A stretch of DNA of 64,000 nt from Chryseobacterium formosense. GTDB taxonomy: Bacteria; Bacteroidota; Bacteroidia; Flavobacteriales; Weeksellaceae. The stretch spans positions 372,001 through 436,000 of the forward strand of contig NZ_FPAP01000003.1 in assembly GCF_900116415.1 (NCBI RefSeq). The letters are read 5' to 3'. The position numbers and the translations under genes were made by a program. Of the stretch, positions 24,789 to 34,467 are shown piece after piece (within the stretch, counting starts at the first letter, position 1; the number at the start of each line of letters is the position of its first letter). The notes under the pieces are model-generated. The model made no database searches and was not told the DNA's origin. It saw only the letters and a list, made by a program, of their open reading frames with translations.

Positions 24789-25344
24789 TTTGGCATTTTT
24801 GAGTGAGTTTTTCAAAAATTTTCTTTTTAGCACGATGATAATAACTTCTCACCGTACCTGCGGGAATATCCAGTGTTTTTGCAATTTCTTCCTGCGGCAT
24901 TTCTTCAAAAAGAAAAAGATTCACAATGGTTCTGATTTGTAGCGGAAGTTCTGCAATCGCATTTTGAAGTTCTTCAATTCGAAATTCCAACGCCAGTTTT
25001 TCTTCCAGCTCATCATCTTTTACATCGTACATTTTATCATCCTCAATCCCTGTAAAATAGATTTTTTTTTTTCGAAGAAAGGTAAGCGAATGGTTAATAG
25101 CAATTCTTTTAATCCAACCTCCAAAACTATCCGTATTTTTTAAAGATCTGATTTCAGAAAATGCTTTTACAAAAACTTCCTGAAGAATATCTTCTGCATC
25201 TTCCCTGTCATTCACAAGACGAAAAACAGAATTGAAAACCGCTTTGGAATAGCGCTGATAAAGCAGAGAATACCCTGAATTGTTTCCGGAACCGCATAGC
25301 TCCAACAATTCTTTATCACTGATATTTACCGTTGCTGTTTTCAA
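24772..25344 (-). CDS. ECF-type RNA polymerase sigma factor
   Basis: 190 residues. Region 2 is visible as 'LYQRYSKAVFNSVFRLVNDREDAEDILQEVFVKAF' (about 24-58). Region 4 is 'LPLQIRTIVNLFLFEEMPQEEIAKTLDIPAGTVRSYYHRAKKKIFEKL' (about 130-180), a helix-turn-helix that reads the -35 box. Regions 1 and 3 are absent, as in ECF sigma factors. It is the first gene of a three-gene operon with an overlapping anti-sigma-like gene and a DUF4097 protein, so it probably controls an envelope response. The target promoters are unknown. Confidence 0.92.
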   Translation of the reverse strand: MKTATVNISDKELLELCGSGNNSGYSLLYQRYSKAVFNSVFRLVNDREDAEDILQEVFVKAFSEIRSLKNTDSFGGWIKRIAINHSLTFLRKKKIYFTGIEDDKMYDVKDDELEEKLALEFRIEELQNAIAELPLQIRTIVNLFLFEEMPQEEIAKTLDIPAGTVRSYYHRAKKKIFEKLTQKCQNERYA

Positions 25345-25476
25345 TAATTATTAAGTCCTATTATACTTTCTACTTAGTAGACGTAATTGTTTTTTAAATG
25401 TTGCAATTTATTTTAAATATTTTTAAAATTTTCACTCACATTTGAATTTTAGCTAAAGTACTTATAATTGCTATTA

Positions 25477-26310
25477 CTATTCACAGGATTTAAGTTCAAT
25501 TGGAATCTTAAAAACATCTATTTTCTCCTTTTCCGATTTATTGTAAGCATCTTTCGCTTCCTTACTGTCAACATTTTTCCCGTAATAAACATAAGTAAAT
25601 GTAGCTGTTGCAGAATTTAGATTGGCAAAGATCATAGACGGATCTTTTTGATATTGAGCCCAAAAAGTTTCCCACTGCTTAGGTGTGAAATTTACTTTCG
25701 CGGTATTAGCATTTCTTTCTTCAATGTTATTTTGCTCTTTGGTGAGTCCTTTGATTTCGAAAATAAAATTTTCCTCGGAATCATATATTTTCAAGATCAA
25801 TCCTGGTAAGCCATAGAATTTATGTGGTCCGTCACTGATCGGAATTTCGTTAGTAAACCATGCTATCCACTTTCTTCCGGCAAAATTCGTTTCTGCCTTT
25901 TGTACATTATAGCTAAACAGTTTACTTTTCTCCTGCAGAATTTCCCATTCTGGTCTGCAATGATATGTTGTTAAATATACTTTGTCGAAAAAGTTTTCTT
26001 CAGTAACGGTAGTTTGTGATTTTAAATCTTTGAAAATTAAAGTCTGTAATTTCCATTGTTGTTTTGGTGCGGGAAAACTTCTGCTTCCCTGATTCACAAG
26101 CTTTGTTTTTACTGAATCATATTTAAATTTCGCTAAAGATTCAAAATAAGAATTCTCATCATTTTTCAGAAGAACAGTTAGTTCCGAATGGTAGTCTTTG
26201 CTTTGCTTTTCGGTCTTCCATTTGAAATCATAAATAATTTTATAGGATTGCGAAAATGCTTTTAAAGAACAAATCAGAGCAGAGAAAATGACCAATAGTT
26301 TGAATTTCAT
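25477..26310 (-). CDS. GLPGLI family secreted protein
   Basis: 277 residues from ATG 26310; an upstream ATG (26370) adds 20 residues in front of a good signal peptide and is less likely. The mature protein carries the diagnostic 'DGPHKFYGLPGLILKIYD' motif of the GLPGLI family, which is restricted to Bacteroidota. These proteins are exported and often come in multiple copies; some are linked with outer-membrane or porin-like partners, but their function is unknown. The two cysteines late in the mature part ('TTYHCRPEW' and terminal 'LKSCE') might form a disulfide. No operon partner is evident. Confidence 0.85.
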   Translation of the reverse strand: MKFKLLVIFSALICSLKAFSQSYKIIYDFKWKTEKQSKDYHSELTVLLKNDENSYFESLAKFKYDSVKTKLVNQGSRSFPAPKQQWKLQTLIFKDLKSQTTVTEENFFDKVYLTTYHCRPEWEILQEKSKLFSYNVQKAETNFAGRKWIAWFTNEIPISDGPHKFYGLPGLILKIYDSEENFIFEIKGLTKEQNNIEERNANTAKVNFTPKQWETFWAQYQKDPSMIFANLNSATATFTYVYYGKNVDSKEAKDAYNKSEKEKIDVFKIPIELKSCE

Positions 26311-26379
26311 GATAGATGTTTTTGATTTTCTTACTATTAAAATGATGCAGAATTTGAAAAAATGTTGCAATTTTTAATA

Positions 26380-26411
26380 AAAAATGACTGTCACTAATGA
26401 CAGCCATTTTC
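26380..26411 (-). terminator. Terminator of purL
   Basis: Arms 26381-26393 and 26398-26410 pair over 13 bases with one G-T pair and a 4-base loop, followed on the minus strand by a T-rich stretch. It lies 32 bases after the purL stop. Confidence 0.75.
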
Positions 26412-26442
26412 CTAATATTATTTGTTTAATTAAACTTAAAGA

Positions 26443-29400
26443 TTATTTAAAATACTCAACTCCGTTTTTAAAGATATTATGGTAATTCGCTGTTGGAATG
26501 TTTTTCATCAATCCTTCTGCAAAACGTTCCGGGTGTCCCATTCTACCGTAGATTTTTCCGTCCGGACTCGTGATTCCTTCAATTCCGAATAATGAGTTAT
26601 TTGGATTAAACGGCATTCCATGAGCGATGTTTCCATCCAAATCTAAGTATTGAGTAGCAATCTGTCCGTTCTCATACAACTTCTGAATTTCCGCTTCCGA
26701 AGCCATAAAACGACCTTCACCGTGAGAAATCGGGATTGTGAAAACCTGGTCTTTCATTCCTTTCAGCCAAGGAGATTCGTCGTTTAGAACTTTCACATTC
26801 ACCATTTGAGAGATATGTCTTCTGATCGCATTGTGTGCCAAAGTCGGAGAATTTTCATCCAAGTCCTTGATTCTTCCGTAAGGTAACAATCCAGATTTTA
26901 CTAAAGCCTGGAAACCATTACAGATTCCGACGATCATACCGTCTCTGTCGAGTAGTTCATGAACTGCATTTCTCATCTTCTCATTCTTCAAAACATTAAC
27001 GATAAATTTCGCTGAACCGTCCGGTTCATCTCCCGCAGAAAACCCTCCGGAGAATGCTAAAATTTGCGACTGTTTAATTTCTTCCACCCATGCATCGATG
27101 CTCTCATCAAGCAACTGATGATTGATATTAATCAAAGGCAAACTGCTTACAATTGCACCTTCTTTTTGGAATGCATTCAGCGTATCGTATTCGCAATTTG
27201 TTCCTGGAAAAACCGGCGCAAAAACTCTTGGCTGAGAAATGCCGTGTTTTTTAATAATGATATTTCTTGGATTAATTGAGTTAAGTTTTGAATCCAATTC
27301 AACAACTATTTTTTCTTTTTCAACCGTTGAAAAAAGGTTTTCGAAAGTTTTCGTATTTGCTTCAAGTAATTTTTCGATTTCAAAATCCAAATTACTGATT
27401 TTCAAAATATTTGAATTTTTAACTTCACCGATTAATTGAAGATCAACAGAACTTAATTCTTCAGTTGATTCTATAATTAAACTTCCGATATTTTTTGCCA
27501 ATAAAACGTTCTCATCAGCAATATTTATTTCAGCTCCCAACCTGTTTCCGAAGCTCATTTTTGCCAAAGCAACCGCAACGCCACCTTCTTTCACAGTCTT
27601 TACAGAAACGATTTTTCCAGCTTTGATATTTTCGAAAATAAGTTCGTAAACTGCTTTCAATTTATCATAGTTCGGAAGTCCATTTTCCTGCGGAATATGA
27701 TTAAAGAAATACAGTTTATTACCTGCCTGTTTAAATTCTGGAGAGATAATATTTTTCTTTTCTCCATTAGCACAAGCGAATGAAATCAATGTTGGCGGAA
27801 CATTCAAATCCTGATACGTTCCACTCATAGAATCTTTCCCTCCAATTGCTGCTAAACCGAAATTGATCTGAGCATCATAAGCACCCAAAAGAGACGCCAA
27901 AGGTTTCCCCCACTTTTCTGGATTTTGTCCTAATTTCTCGAAATATTCCTGGAAACTGAATCTAATATTTTTGTAATCGCCACCCATCGCAACGATTTTG
28001 GCAACACTTTCAACAACTGCGTAAGAAGCTCCTAATAATGAATTCTGCTTAGAAATCTCCGCATCAAATCCCCAACTTGCCAAAGAAACTGTTTCAATAT
28101 TTTTTGCTCCGATAATCGGCAATGTCTGAACACTTCCATCCATTAAAGTCTGCTGATATTTTCCACCTAAAGGCATCGCAACCGTAGTCGCACCGATAGA
28201 TGAATCGAACATTTCCAATAAACCTTTTTGAGAAGCAACGTTTTTATCACCTAATATTTTTAAGAAATTCTCTTCATTGAATGATTGAGTTTCTTCTTTT
28301 ATTTCATTGAGGTGAGTGATTTTAACTTCCTGGCTTTTAGAACATCCATTTGTATCTAAAAATGCTCTTGAAAGGTCAACAATTTTATCACCTTTCCAGA
28401 ACATCTGCATTCTTCCTGAATCTGTTACTTTTGCAACCTCAACAGCCACAATGTTTTCAGCTTCACAGAATTTGATGAACTGTTCTTTATCTTTTGGTTC
28501 AACCACAACCGCCATTCTTTCCTGAGATTCAGAGATAGCAAGCTCAGTTCCGTTCAAACCTTCGTATTTTAAAGGTAAAACATCCAAATTAACTTCCAAT
28601 GAATCAGCGATTTCACCGATCGCAACAGAAACTCCACCCGCTCCAAAGTCGTTTGATTTTTTAATCAATCTAGTCACTCCAGGATTTCTGAATAATCTTT
28701 GGATTTTACGTTCTTCAACGGCATTTCCTTTCTGAACTTCAGAACTCATCGTGTGGATCGAAGTTTCGTCCTGTTCTTTTGAACTTCCGCTTGCTCCACC
28801 AACACCGTCACGACCCGTTGCACCACCTAAAATAATGATAGAATCGCCAGCTTCAGGTTTTTCACGTCTTACCCAATCCACAGGAACTGCGCCGGCAACG
28901 AAACCAACTTCCATTCTTTTTGCTTTGTAGCCTTCATCATAGATTTCGGAAACCATCGTAGTCGCCAAACCGATTTGGTTACCATAAGAAGAATATCCAT
29001 TCGCCGCCTGTTTTGTGATTGTTTTTTGAGGTAATTTACCCGGTAACGTTTGGTCAACCGGTTCCAAAACATCAGCAGCACCCGTTAATCTCATCGCCTG
29101 GAAAACGAAAGAACGCCCAGACAAAGGATCTCTGATCGCTCCTCCTAAACAGGTTGAAGCTCCACCAAAAGGCTCGATTTCCGTCGGGTGATTGTGGGTT
29201 TCGTTTTTGAATAATAAATACCAAGGTTCCTTTTTACCATCGTATTCAGCTTCAATTTGGATTGTACAAGCATTGATTTCGTCAGAAACCACCAAGTTCT
29301 CCAAATTACCTGTTTTATGGAAATATCTTCCGCAAACGGTTGCCAAATCCATCAAAGAAATTGGTTTCAATTCGCGTCCTAAGAATTTTCTTTTTTCGAT

Positions 29401-30141
29401 ATAATCATTGAAAATCGTTTCCAATGTATGTTTAAACTGTCCTTCAAATTCAATATTCGACAATTCTGTTTCAAACGTTGTGTGACGACAGTGGTCACTC
29501 CAATAAGTGTCTAAAACTTTAAGTTCCGTTTCTGTAGGATTTCTCTGTTCAGTTTTAAAATATTCCTGAATGAATTTTAAATCATCCAAACCTAATGCAA
29601 AACCGTGATTGTTAAAGAATTCCTCAAGCTGCGCATCATCAAAATTGATAAAACCTTCGTGAACAATCACTTTTGATGGTGTTTCTTCTGCAGGAATATC
29701 TAAAATTGATAAATCTTTTTCTTGAGATTCTACTTTATTAATTAAAAGGTCTTTGATTTTAACTAAGTCAGATTCAGAAACACCTTCGAATTCGATCAAT
29801 TTTCCACTTCTCACTTTAGACTTCTCATTTTCGGTCAGTAAGGCGATACACTGTTGAGCAGAATCCGCACGCTGATCATATTGTCCAGGTAAAAATTCCA
29901 TTGCAAAATGGATTCCTTTTGCAGGATTTTCTTCGTTTAAAATATCAGTAACCGGATCTACGAAAGTACTGTTTACTACTTTTTCGAATTCACCATCGTT
30001 CAAATTGAAAATATCGTACACATTGTACACTTTTACGCTTTGGATCGACGGAATCACCGCTTTTACTTCATCAAAAATTTTTGGACTTTCTACATCGAAA
30101 ATTCCTCTTTTTTCTACGAAAATTCTTTTGTTTTGAGACAT
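26443..30141 (-). CDS. purL: Phosphoribosylformylglycinamidine synthase, single-chain
   Basis: 1232 residues, the large single-polypeptide type. It has an N-terminal PurS-like part, two AIR-synthase-like ATP-grasping halves ('HNHPTEIEPFGGASTCLGG', 'GRDGVGGASGSSKEQ', 'AIGGKDSMSGTY'), and a C-terminal class I glutaminase. In the glutaminase the nucleophile is Cys1074 ('GICNGFQALVKSG'), with His1203 and Glu1205 in 'GRMGHPERF'. It converts FGAR, glutamine and ATP to FGAM in the fourth step of de novo purine synthesis; the glutaminase passes ammonia through the protein. All catalytic landmarks are present. It lies next to purB, separated by a GC-rich dispersed repeat, and has its own terminator. 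Confidence 0.97.
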   Translation of the reverse strand: MSQNKRIFVEKRGIFDVESPKIFDEVKAVIPSIQSVKVYNVYDIFNLNDGEFEKVVNSTFVDPVTDILNEENPAKGIHFAMEFLPGQYDQRADSAQQCIALLTENEKSKVRSGKLIEFEGVSESDLVKIKDLLINKVESQEKDLSILDIPAEETPSKVIVHEGFINFDDAQLEEFFNNHGFALGLDDLKFIQEYFKTEQRNPTETELKVLDTYWSDHCRHTTFETELSNIEFEGQFKHTLETIFNDYIEKRKFLGRELKPISLMDLATVCGRYFHKTGNLENLVVSDEINACTIQIEAEYDGKKEPWYLLFKNETHNHPTEIEPFGGASTCLGGAIRDPLSGRSFVFQAMRLTGAADVLEPVDQTLPGKLPQKTITKQAANGYSSYGNQIGLATTMVSEIYDEGYKAKRMEVGFVAGAVPVDWVRREKPEAGDSIIILGGATGRDGVGGASGSSKEQDETSIHTMSSEVQKGNAVEERKIQRLFRNPGVTRLIKKSNDFGAGGVSVAIGEIADSLEVNLDVLPLKYEGLNGTELAISESQERMAVVVEPKDKEQFIKFCEAENIVAVEVAKVTDSGRMQMFWKGDKIVDLSRAFLDTNGCSKSQEVKITHLNEIKEETQSFNEENFLKILGDKNVASQKGLLEMFDSSIGATTVAMPLGGKYQQTLMDGSVQTLPIIGAKNIETVSLASWGFDAEISKQNSLLGASYAVVESVAKIVAMGGDYKNIRFSFQEYFEKLGQNPEKWGKPLASLLGAYDAQINFGLAAIGGKDSMSGTYQDLNVPPTLISFACANGEKKNIISPEFKQAGNKLYFFNHIPQENGLPNYDKLKAVYELIFENIKAGKIVSVKTVKEGGVAVALAKMSFGNRLGAEINIADENVLLAKNIGSLIIESTEELSSVDLQLIGEVKNSNILKISNLDFEIEKLLEANTKTFENLFSTVEKEKIVVELDSKLNSINPRNIIIKKHGISQPRVFAPVFPGTNCEYDTLNAFQKEGAIVSSLPLININHQLLDESIDAWVEEIKQSQILAFSGGFSAGDEPDGSAKFIVNVLKNEKMRNAVHELLDRDGMIVGICNGFQALVKSGLLPYGRIKDLDENSPTLAHNAIRRHISQMVNVKVLNDESPWLKGMKDQVFTIPISHGEGRFMASEAEIQKLYENGQIATQYLDLDGNIAHGMPFNPNNSLFGIEGITSPDGKIYGRMGHPERFAEGLMKNIPTANYHNIFKNGVEYFK

Positions 30142-30204
30142 TAGATGTCAGATATTTATTAGGTTTATTTTTAATTTTTAACTGAAATTTATTTTATTGA
30201 CAAA

Positions 30205-30290
30205 CCTTTGCAGCCCGACTTGAGCGGAGCTCTTTTGCCGAAACGAAGTGCAGGCAAAAAGCGGGAGCGGTAGGCGGATAAAGCTGCCCA
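30205..30290. repeat. GC-rich dispersed intergenic element between purL and purB
   Basis: About 85 bases (cagcccgacttgagcggagc..., then gccgaaacgaagtgcaggc and aaaaagcgggagcgg) stand out from the AT-rich surroundings. The element has partial inverted complementarity (CTTTTGCC with GGCAAAAAG). I have the impression of a recurrent intergenic element of Chryseobacterium-type genomes, but no second copy lies in this window. Confidence 0.45.
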
Positions 30291-30343
30291 AATAATTATT
30301 TCATTTATTCCAAACTTTACCAATCACAGATTGAACAAAGCAA

Positions 30344-30371
30344 AATATGCAGCCCAAAAAGACTGCATATC
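30344..30371 (-). terminator. Terminator of purB
   Basis: ATATGCAG (30345-30352) pairs with CTGCATAT (30363-30370); on the minus strand it is followed by TTTTG. It begins only a few bases after the purB stop. Confidence 0.6.
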
Positions 30372-30374
30372 AAT

Positions 30375-31802
30375 TTATACTTTAAGATCAGCTTCTAATC
30401 CTATCAGATCTTTGTTGGCATCAATAATCGGCTGAACTTCATTGGCAATGAATTCTTCCGTCTGAATTGGTGCAAAACCAATGAAATTTTTAGGATCCAG
30501 AACTTCTTTTAATTTTGATTTATCAAGTTTCAGAGAATGGTCATTTAAGATTCTTTCGATCAAATCGTTTTCTTTACCTTCTTCTTTCACCTGTTTAGAA
30601 GCCTCCATTGAGTGAACTCTGATCACTTCGTGGATTTCCTGACGGTCGCCACCAGCTTTCACCTCTTCCATGATGATGTATTCTGTCGCCATGAAAGGAA
30701 GTTCTTCCATAATATGTTTGTTGATTCTATTCGGGTACACCACAATTCCGTTCATGATGTTGTTCCAGATCAATAAAATGGCATCAACTGCTAAAAACGC
30801 TTGAGGAATCGTTAATCTTTTGTTTGCAGAATCGTCCAATGTTCTTTCGAACCATTGAGTTGAAGCCACCATTGCAGAACTCGTTGTCAATGACATAACG
30901 TATTTTGCCAACGCTCCGATTCTTTCACTTCTCATTGGGTTACGTTTGTAAGCCATTGCCGATGAACCAATTTGGTTTTTCTCGAATGGTTCTTCAATTT
31001 CTTTCAAATTTTGAAGAAGACGTAAATCGTTGGTGAATTTATGTGCAGATTGAGCGATATTTCCTAATAAAGCCACCACTTTTGCATCTATTTTTCTGTC
31101 ATAAGTCTGTCCGGAAACTCCGAAAACTTTCTCAAAACCAAACCTTTTTGAAAGTTCTTTATCTAAATGTTTTACTTTAGAATAATCACCGTTGAAAAGT
31201 TCAAGGAAACTTGCAGCAGTTCCTGTCGTTCCTTTTACCCCTCTGAAACGTAGTGTTTCTAAGAAGAAATCAAGCTCTTCAATGTCTAAAACCAGACTCT
31301 GTAACCAAAGTGTTGCTCTTTTTCCAACAGTCGTCAACTGAGCCGGTTGGAAATGGGTGAATCCTAAAGTCGGTAAATCTTTATATTGAATCGCAAAATC
31401 CGAAAGATTTTTCATCACATTCACCAACTTTTTCTTTAAAATTAAAAGTCCGTCACGGATTTGAATTAAATCTGTATTGTCTCCTACAAACGCCGAAGTT
31501 GCTCCCAAATGAATAATTCCCTTTGCTGAAGGCGCCACATCACCATATGCGTGAACGTGAGCCATCACATCATGACGGAATTTTTTCTCATATTCTGCTG
31601 CTTTATCGTAATCAATGTTTTTAGCATTAGCTTTTAGTTCAGCGATTTGCTCGTCTGTGATGTCAAGACCTAAATCTTTTTCGATTTCAGCAAGAGCAAT
31701 CCAAAGCTTTCTCCAGTTCTGGAATTTATTGTTATGAGAAAAGTTAAACAACATTTCTTCGCTTGAATAGCGTTCTTCCAAAGGATTTTTGTAGGAATTC
31801 AT
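30375..31802 (-). CDS. purB: Adenylosuccinate lyase
   Basis: 475 residues of the fumarase/aspartase superfamily. The signature 'GSSAMAYKRNPMRSERI' (about 280-296) holds the catalytic serine loop. 'HVHAYGDVAPSAKGIIHLGATSAFVGDNTDL' and 'GFTHFQPAQLTTVGKRATLW' supply the substrate-binding histidines. The enzyme splits SAICAR to AICAR and adenylosuccinate to AMP, both releasing fumarate, in de novo purine synthesis and the AMP branch. The length is normal. The gene sits upstream of purL in the same direction, although each has its own terminator. A TACTTTTG -7 element lies about 30 bases before the start. Confidence 0.96.
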   Translation of the reverse strand: MNSYKNPLEERYSSEEMLFNFSHNNKFQNWRKLWIALAEIEKDLGLDITDEQIAELKANAKNIDYDKAAEYEKKFRHDVMAHVHAYGDVAPSAKGIIHLGATSAFVGDNTDLIQIRDGLLILKKKLVNVMKNLSDFAIQYKDLPTLGFTHFQPAQLTTVGKRATLWLQSLVLDIEELDFFLETLRFRGVKGTTGTAASFLELFNGDYSKVKHLDKELSKRFGFEKVFGVSGQTYDRKIDAKVVALLGNIAQSAHKFTNDLRLLQNLKEIEEPFEKNQIGSSAMAYKRNPMRSERIGALAKYVMSLTTSSAMVASTQWFERTLDDSANKRLTIPQAFLAVDAILLIWNNIMNGIVVYPNRINKHIMEELPFMATEYIIMEEVKAGGDRQEIHEVIRVHSMEASKQVKEEGKENDLIERILNDHSLKLDKSKLKEVLDPKNFIGFAPIQTEEFIANEVQPIIDANKDLIGLEADLKV

Positions 31803-31830
31803 TCTTTTCTTTTACTTTTTTATAGATATG

Positions 31831-31838
31831 CAAAAGTA
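31831..31838 (-). promoter_or_regulatory. -7 element of the purB promoter
   Basis: On the minus strand TACTTTTG matches TAnnTTTG and gives a leader of about 23 nt to ATG 31802. No -33 TTG is seen. Confidence 0.4.
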
Positions 31839-31925
31839 AGGTTTTTTGATGAGAGATAAAAATTGTGAAGATGGATTTGAATTTTGTTTAAATGAAAACT
31901 ATTTTCATTGATTTATCTACTGTTT

Positions 31926-32384
31926 TTAATTTAGATAAATCCCGAAAAACCACGTCCAGCCTATTAAAATAATCTGCATCGGGATTCTTTCTTTGTACAG
32001 ATAACCCATTCCCGGACCAGAATAATCTGCTTTAAAAATATTGATATTCTTTTTGGATGAATTTATATTCGCAATAAAAATTAAAATAAAGAAAATAATC
32101 AGTAAAACGGCAGTCAGTTCACGAGTTGAAGGTATCATTAAACCAATTCCTGCAGCAATTTCTATTAAACCTGTAAAATAAACCCAAAACATTTTTGCCG
32201 GAACAAATTCAGGAATCATCAGAGCCATTCCTTTTTGAAATTTAAAATGGGCAAATCCAGTGAAGACAATGAAAACTGCCATTCCTAAATTTCCTGAAAA
32301 CAGAAAATTCCAGTTTCCCTGAAAGATTTTTGTTCCAATTAAAGCTAAAATAAATGTAATAAATAAGATGGTAAGTAATTTCAT
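31926..32384 (-). CDS. DoxX-like integral membrane protein
   Basis: 152 residues with four to five membrane helices and the DoxX-type centre 'FTGFAHFKFQKGMALMIPEFVPAKMFWVYFTGLIEIAAGIGLMIP'. This matches small DoxX/MauE-related membrane proteins, some of which help in redox balance or oxidative-stress complexes. No enzymatic residues are recognisable, and the role is unknown. It lies at the start of a run of small genes for SRPBCC, SDR and VOC proteins, all on the minus strand, with gaps of 80-120 bases, so a common operon is possible but not certain. Confidence 0.72.
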   Translation of the reverse strand: MKLLTILFITFILALIGTKIFQGNWNFLFSGNLGMAVFIVFTGFAHFKFQKGMALMIPEFVPAKMFWVYFTGLIEIAAGIGLMIPSTRELTAVLLIIFFILIFIANINSSKKNINIFKADYSGPGMGYLYKERIPMQIILIGWTWFFGIYLN

Positions 32385-32431
32385 GATACTTTGGTTATTT
32401 TATCCTCTTAAAAAATGCTTTTAAAATTAAA

Positions 32432-32460
32432 CAAAAAAAAGAGGTTCCCATAAAAACCTC
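32432..32460 (-). terminator. Terminator after the first SRPBCC gene
   Basis: GAGGTT (32441-32446) pairs with AACCTC (32455-32460); on the minus strand eight T's follow the stem. Confidence 0.65.
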
Positions 32461-32484
32461 CTGATTGAAATTATTCAGTTCATA

Positions 32485-32934
32485 TTAATTTGATTCTGAA
32501 AGATTCTTCACAACCTCTAAACCTTTTGTAAAACCTTGATCTATATGTTCCCGCCAATCTTTTTCGGTCTGAACTTCAGCATGAAGTTTTGTTTTCCCAT
32601 CAAAATCAATCAAGATGTACTTTTCGTAACAACCGCTCCATTGTTTTACTTCCATGCTTTCGGTGTCTTCGTTTCCTTCTTTATCTACCATTCCCAAATG
32701 TTTAAAGATGATCTGATCCGGCTTTTCAAGACTGTCGATGGTAGAAACCATTCCTTCGCCTTCAGCATTTGTAAAATAGGTTTTTCCGCCAACCTGCCAA
32801 TCTGATTTCATGATTGATGCAGATTTAGGATTGAAAAATTTCGTCCACTCGCTGTATGTATCGTTTCCCCACAGAACATCCCAGATTTTCTGTTTTGGAG
32901 CGTTAATGATAATTTCGTAAGATAAGGTTTCCAT
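32485..32934 (-). CDS. SRPBCC/AHSA1-domain protein A
   Basis: 149 residues of the START-like SRPBCC fold: 'METLSYEIIINAPKQKIWDVLWGNDTYSEWTKFF' is the typical first strand, helix and W-containing loop, and the end 'GFTKGLEVVKNLSE' is the long C-terminal helix. The fold forms a hydrophobic pocket for small ligands. Family members range from lipid or polyketide binding to Hsp90 co-chaperone-like roles; none is indicated here. It is a close paralogue of the next gene (33058-33486), sharing the same start METL(S/E)(Y/F)EI and the same end pattern, so the two probably arose by tandem duplication. Confidence 0.82.
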   Translation of the reverse strand: METLSYEIIINAPKQKIWDVLWGNDTYSEWTKFFNPKSASIMKSDWQVGGKTYFTNAEGEGMVSTIDSLEKPDQIIFKHLGMVDKEGNEDTESMEVKQWSGCYEKYILIDFDGKTKLHAEVQTEKDWREHIDQGFTKGLEVVKNLSESN

Positions 32935-33057
32935 ATTATTTTAATTTTTGATTTAGTTTAAACACAAATTTTTAGCACAAATAACACAATTTAAAACTAA
33001 TTGTAATGAACAAAGATTATGTTATTAGTGAAATTCATTAGTGTCATTTGTGGTGAT

Positions 33058-33486
33058 TTATAACTGATTTTCAGCTAAATTCTTTACATTCTGAAGTGCC
33101 TGTGGAAATTTACCCTCAAAAAACGCTTTGAATTCTTCTGACGTTTTAATTCTGGCTTTAAGTAAAGTGCCGTCATCTGTTTTCTCTAAAAGATAAGTTT
33201 CTGTGGCATCACCCCAATCCTGTGGAGTTTCAACGCCATCATAAATTTCACCCAGGTGAAGGAAAGACATTTCCTTATTCGGATCATTTTTCAAAACACG
33301 GCTGTACATCCCATTATTATTAGGATCAAAAAATTTAACAATACTTCCCTCGTCCCAGGTTCCTACATAAAAAGAACCTTTTGTGAACGCAGAAGTCCAT
33401 TGTCTGTAGTGGGTGTCTTCCCAAAGAACTGTCCAGACTTTTTCAGGAGAGGCATTTATTTTAATTTCAAATTCTAAAGTTTCCAT
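33058..33486 (-). CDS. SRPBCC/AHSA1-domain protein B
   Basis: 142 residues: 'METLEFEIKINASPEKVWTVLWEDTHYRQWTSAF' at the start and 'FFEGKFPQALQNVKNLAENQ' as the C-terminal helix define the SRPBCC fold. It is paralogous to 32485-32934. The ligand is unknown. The 123-base gap to its neighbour contains a CACAAAT-rich stretch related to the CACAGATT repeats. Confidence 0.82.
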   Translation of the reverse strand: METLEFEIKINASPEKVWTVLWEDTHYRQWTSAFTKGSFYVGTWDEGSIVKFFDPNNNGMYSRVLKNDPNKEMSFLHLGEIYDGVETPQDWGDATETYLLEKTDDGTLLKARIKTSEEFKAFFEGKFPQALQNVKNLAENQL

Positions 33487-33527
33487 ATTTTTAAGATTGA
33501 GGTTTAAGTTGAGATTGAGAAATATTA

Positions 33528-34361
33528 TTATCCACCTACAAAATCGCCGCCATTGATATGAATAATTTCTCCTGTTATAAAACTCGAATCATCGGAAGCA
33601 AGAAAAACATAAGCCGGAGCAACTTCTGAAGGCTGGCCTGCTCTTTTAAGTGGGGTATCTTTACCAAATGAAGCAATATCTTCAAAAGTCTCTTTCACCA
33701 AAGGTGTCCAGATCGGACCGGGAGCTACTCCGTTTACCAAAATTTTCTGATCGGCAAGATTCACAGAAAGTGAACGGATAAATGTTGCAATAGCGCCCTT
33801 TGTAGCCGAATAATCAACCAAATGATCACTTCCACGATAAGCGGTGACGGATGTTGTACAAATAATTCTTCCGCCTTTATTTATTAAAGCTAAACAATCT
33901 CTTGTGAAAGAAATCATTGAAATGATGTTGACATCGAATGTTTCTTTAATTTGCTTGTCACTTATTTTGGTTATTTCATTTTTCGGGAACTGAATTCCCG
34001 CGTTATTCACCAAAACATCAATTGTTTTCCACTCTTTTTCAATCTTTTCTAAAGTTTTATCTCTAAAAGTTTTTTTCGAAATGTCCCCTTTAAGGAGAAT
34101 ACATTTCCCGCCTTCCTTTTCGACCAGCTTTTGTGTTTCTCTGGCATCTTTTACATTTTCTTTATAAATGATGGCAATATCGGCTCCTTCTCTTGCAAAA
34201 TGTACAGCAACGGCTTGTCCGATTCCACTGTCACCTCCTGAAATTAGAGCTTTTTTGTTCAGTAGTTTTTTACTTCCTAAATAATTTTTTCTGATAATTT
34301 CCGGATACAATCCGTCTTTCGGAACTTTTGATAATGATTTTGACTTGTTCTGTGTCTTCAT
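33528..34361 (-). CDS. Short-chain dehydrogenase/reductase, YghA/general-stress type
   Basis: 277 residues from ATG 34361; a TTG six bases upstream extends the frame only by two residues. The Rossmann motif is 'ALISGGDSGIGQAVAVHFA' (about 39-57), 'VLVNNAGIQ' gives the NNAG motif, and the active-site Tyr-x-x-x-Lys is in 'VDYSATKGA'. The 35-residue N-terminal extension before the fold ('PKDGLYPEIIRKNYLGSKKL') matches the subfamily of stress-induced aldehyde/alcohol reductases related to E. coli YghA. It should be a cytosolic NAD(P)-dependent oxidoreductase. It lies in the cluster of small stress-type enzymes. Confidence 0.85.
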   Translation of the reverse strand: MKTQNKSKSLSKVPKDGLYPEIIRKNYLGSKKLLNKKALISGGDSGIGQAVAVHFAREGADIAIIYKENVKDARETQKLVEKEGGKCILLKGDISKKTFRDKTLEKIEKEWKTIDVLVNNAGIQFPKNEITKISDKQIKETFDVNIISMISFTRDCLALINKGGRIICTTSVTAYRGSDHLVDYSATKGAIATFIRSLSVNLADQKILVNGVAPGPIWTPLVKETFEDIASFGKDTPLKRAGQPSEVAPAYVFLASDDSSFITGEIIHINGGDFVGG

Positions 34362-34467
34362 AAGCAAATCTTTTTCAGAAATGTATCAAACAGTAAGCCG
34401 AAGAATAAATGCTGGGAGTTTTTGACACCCTAAAAATAATTTCTAACATCCAGCTTTCATCATCCAG

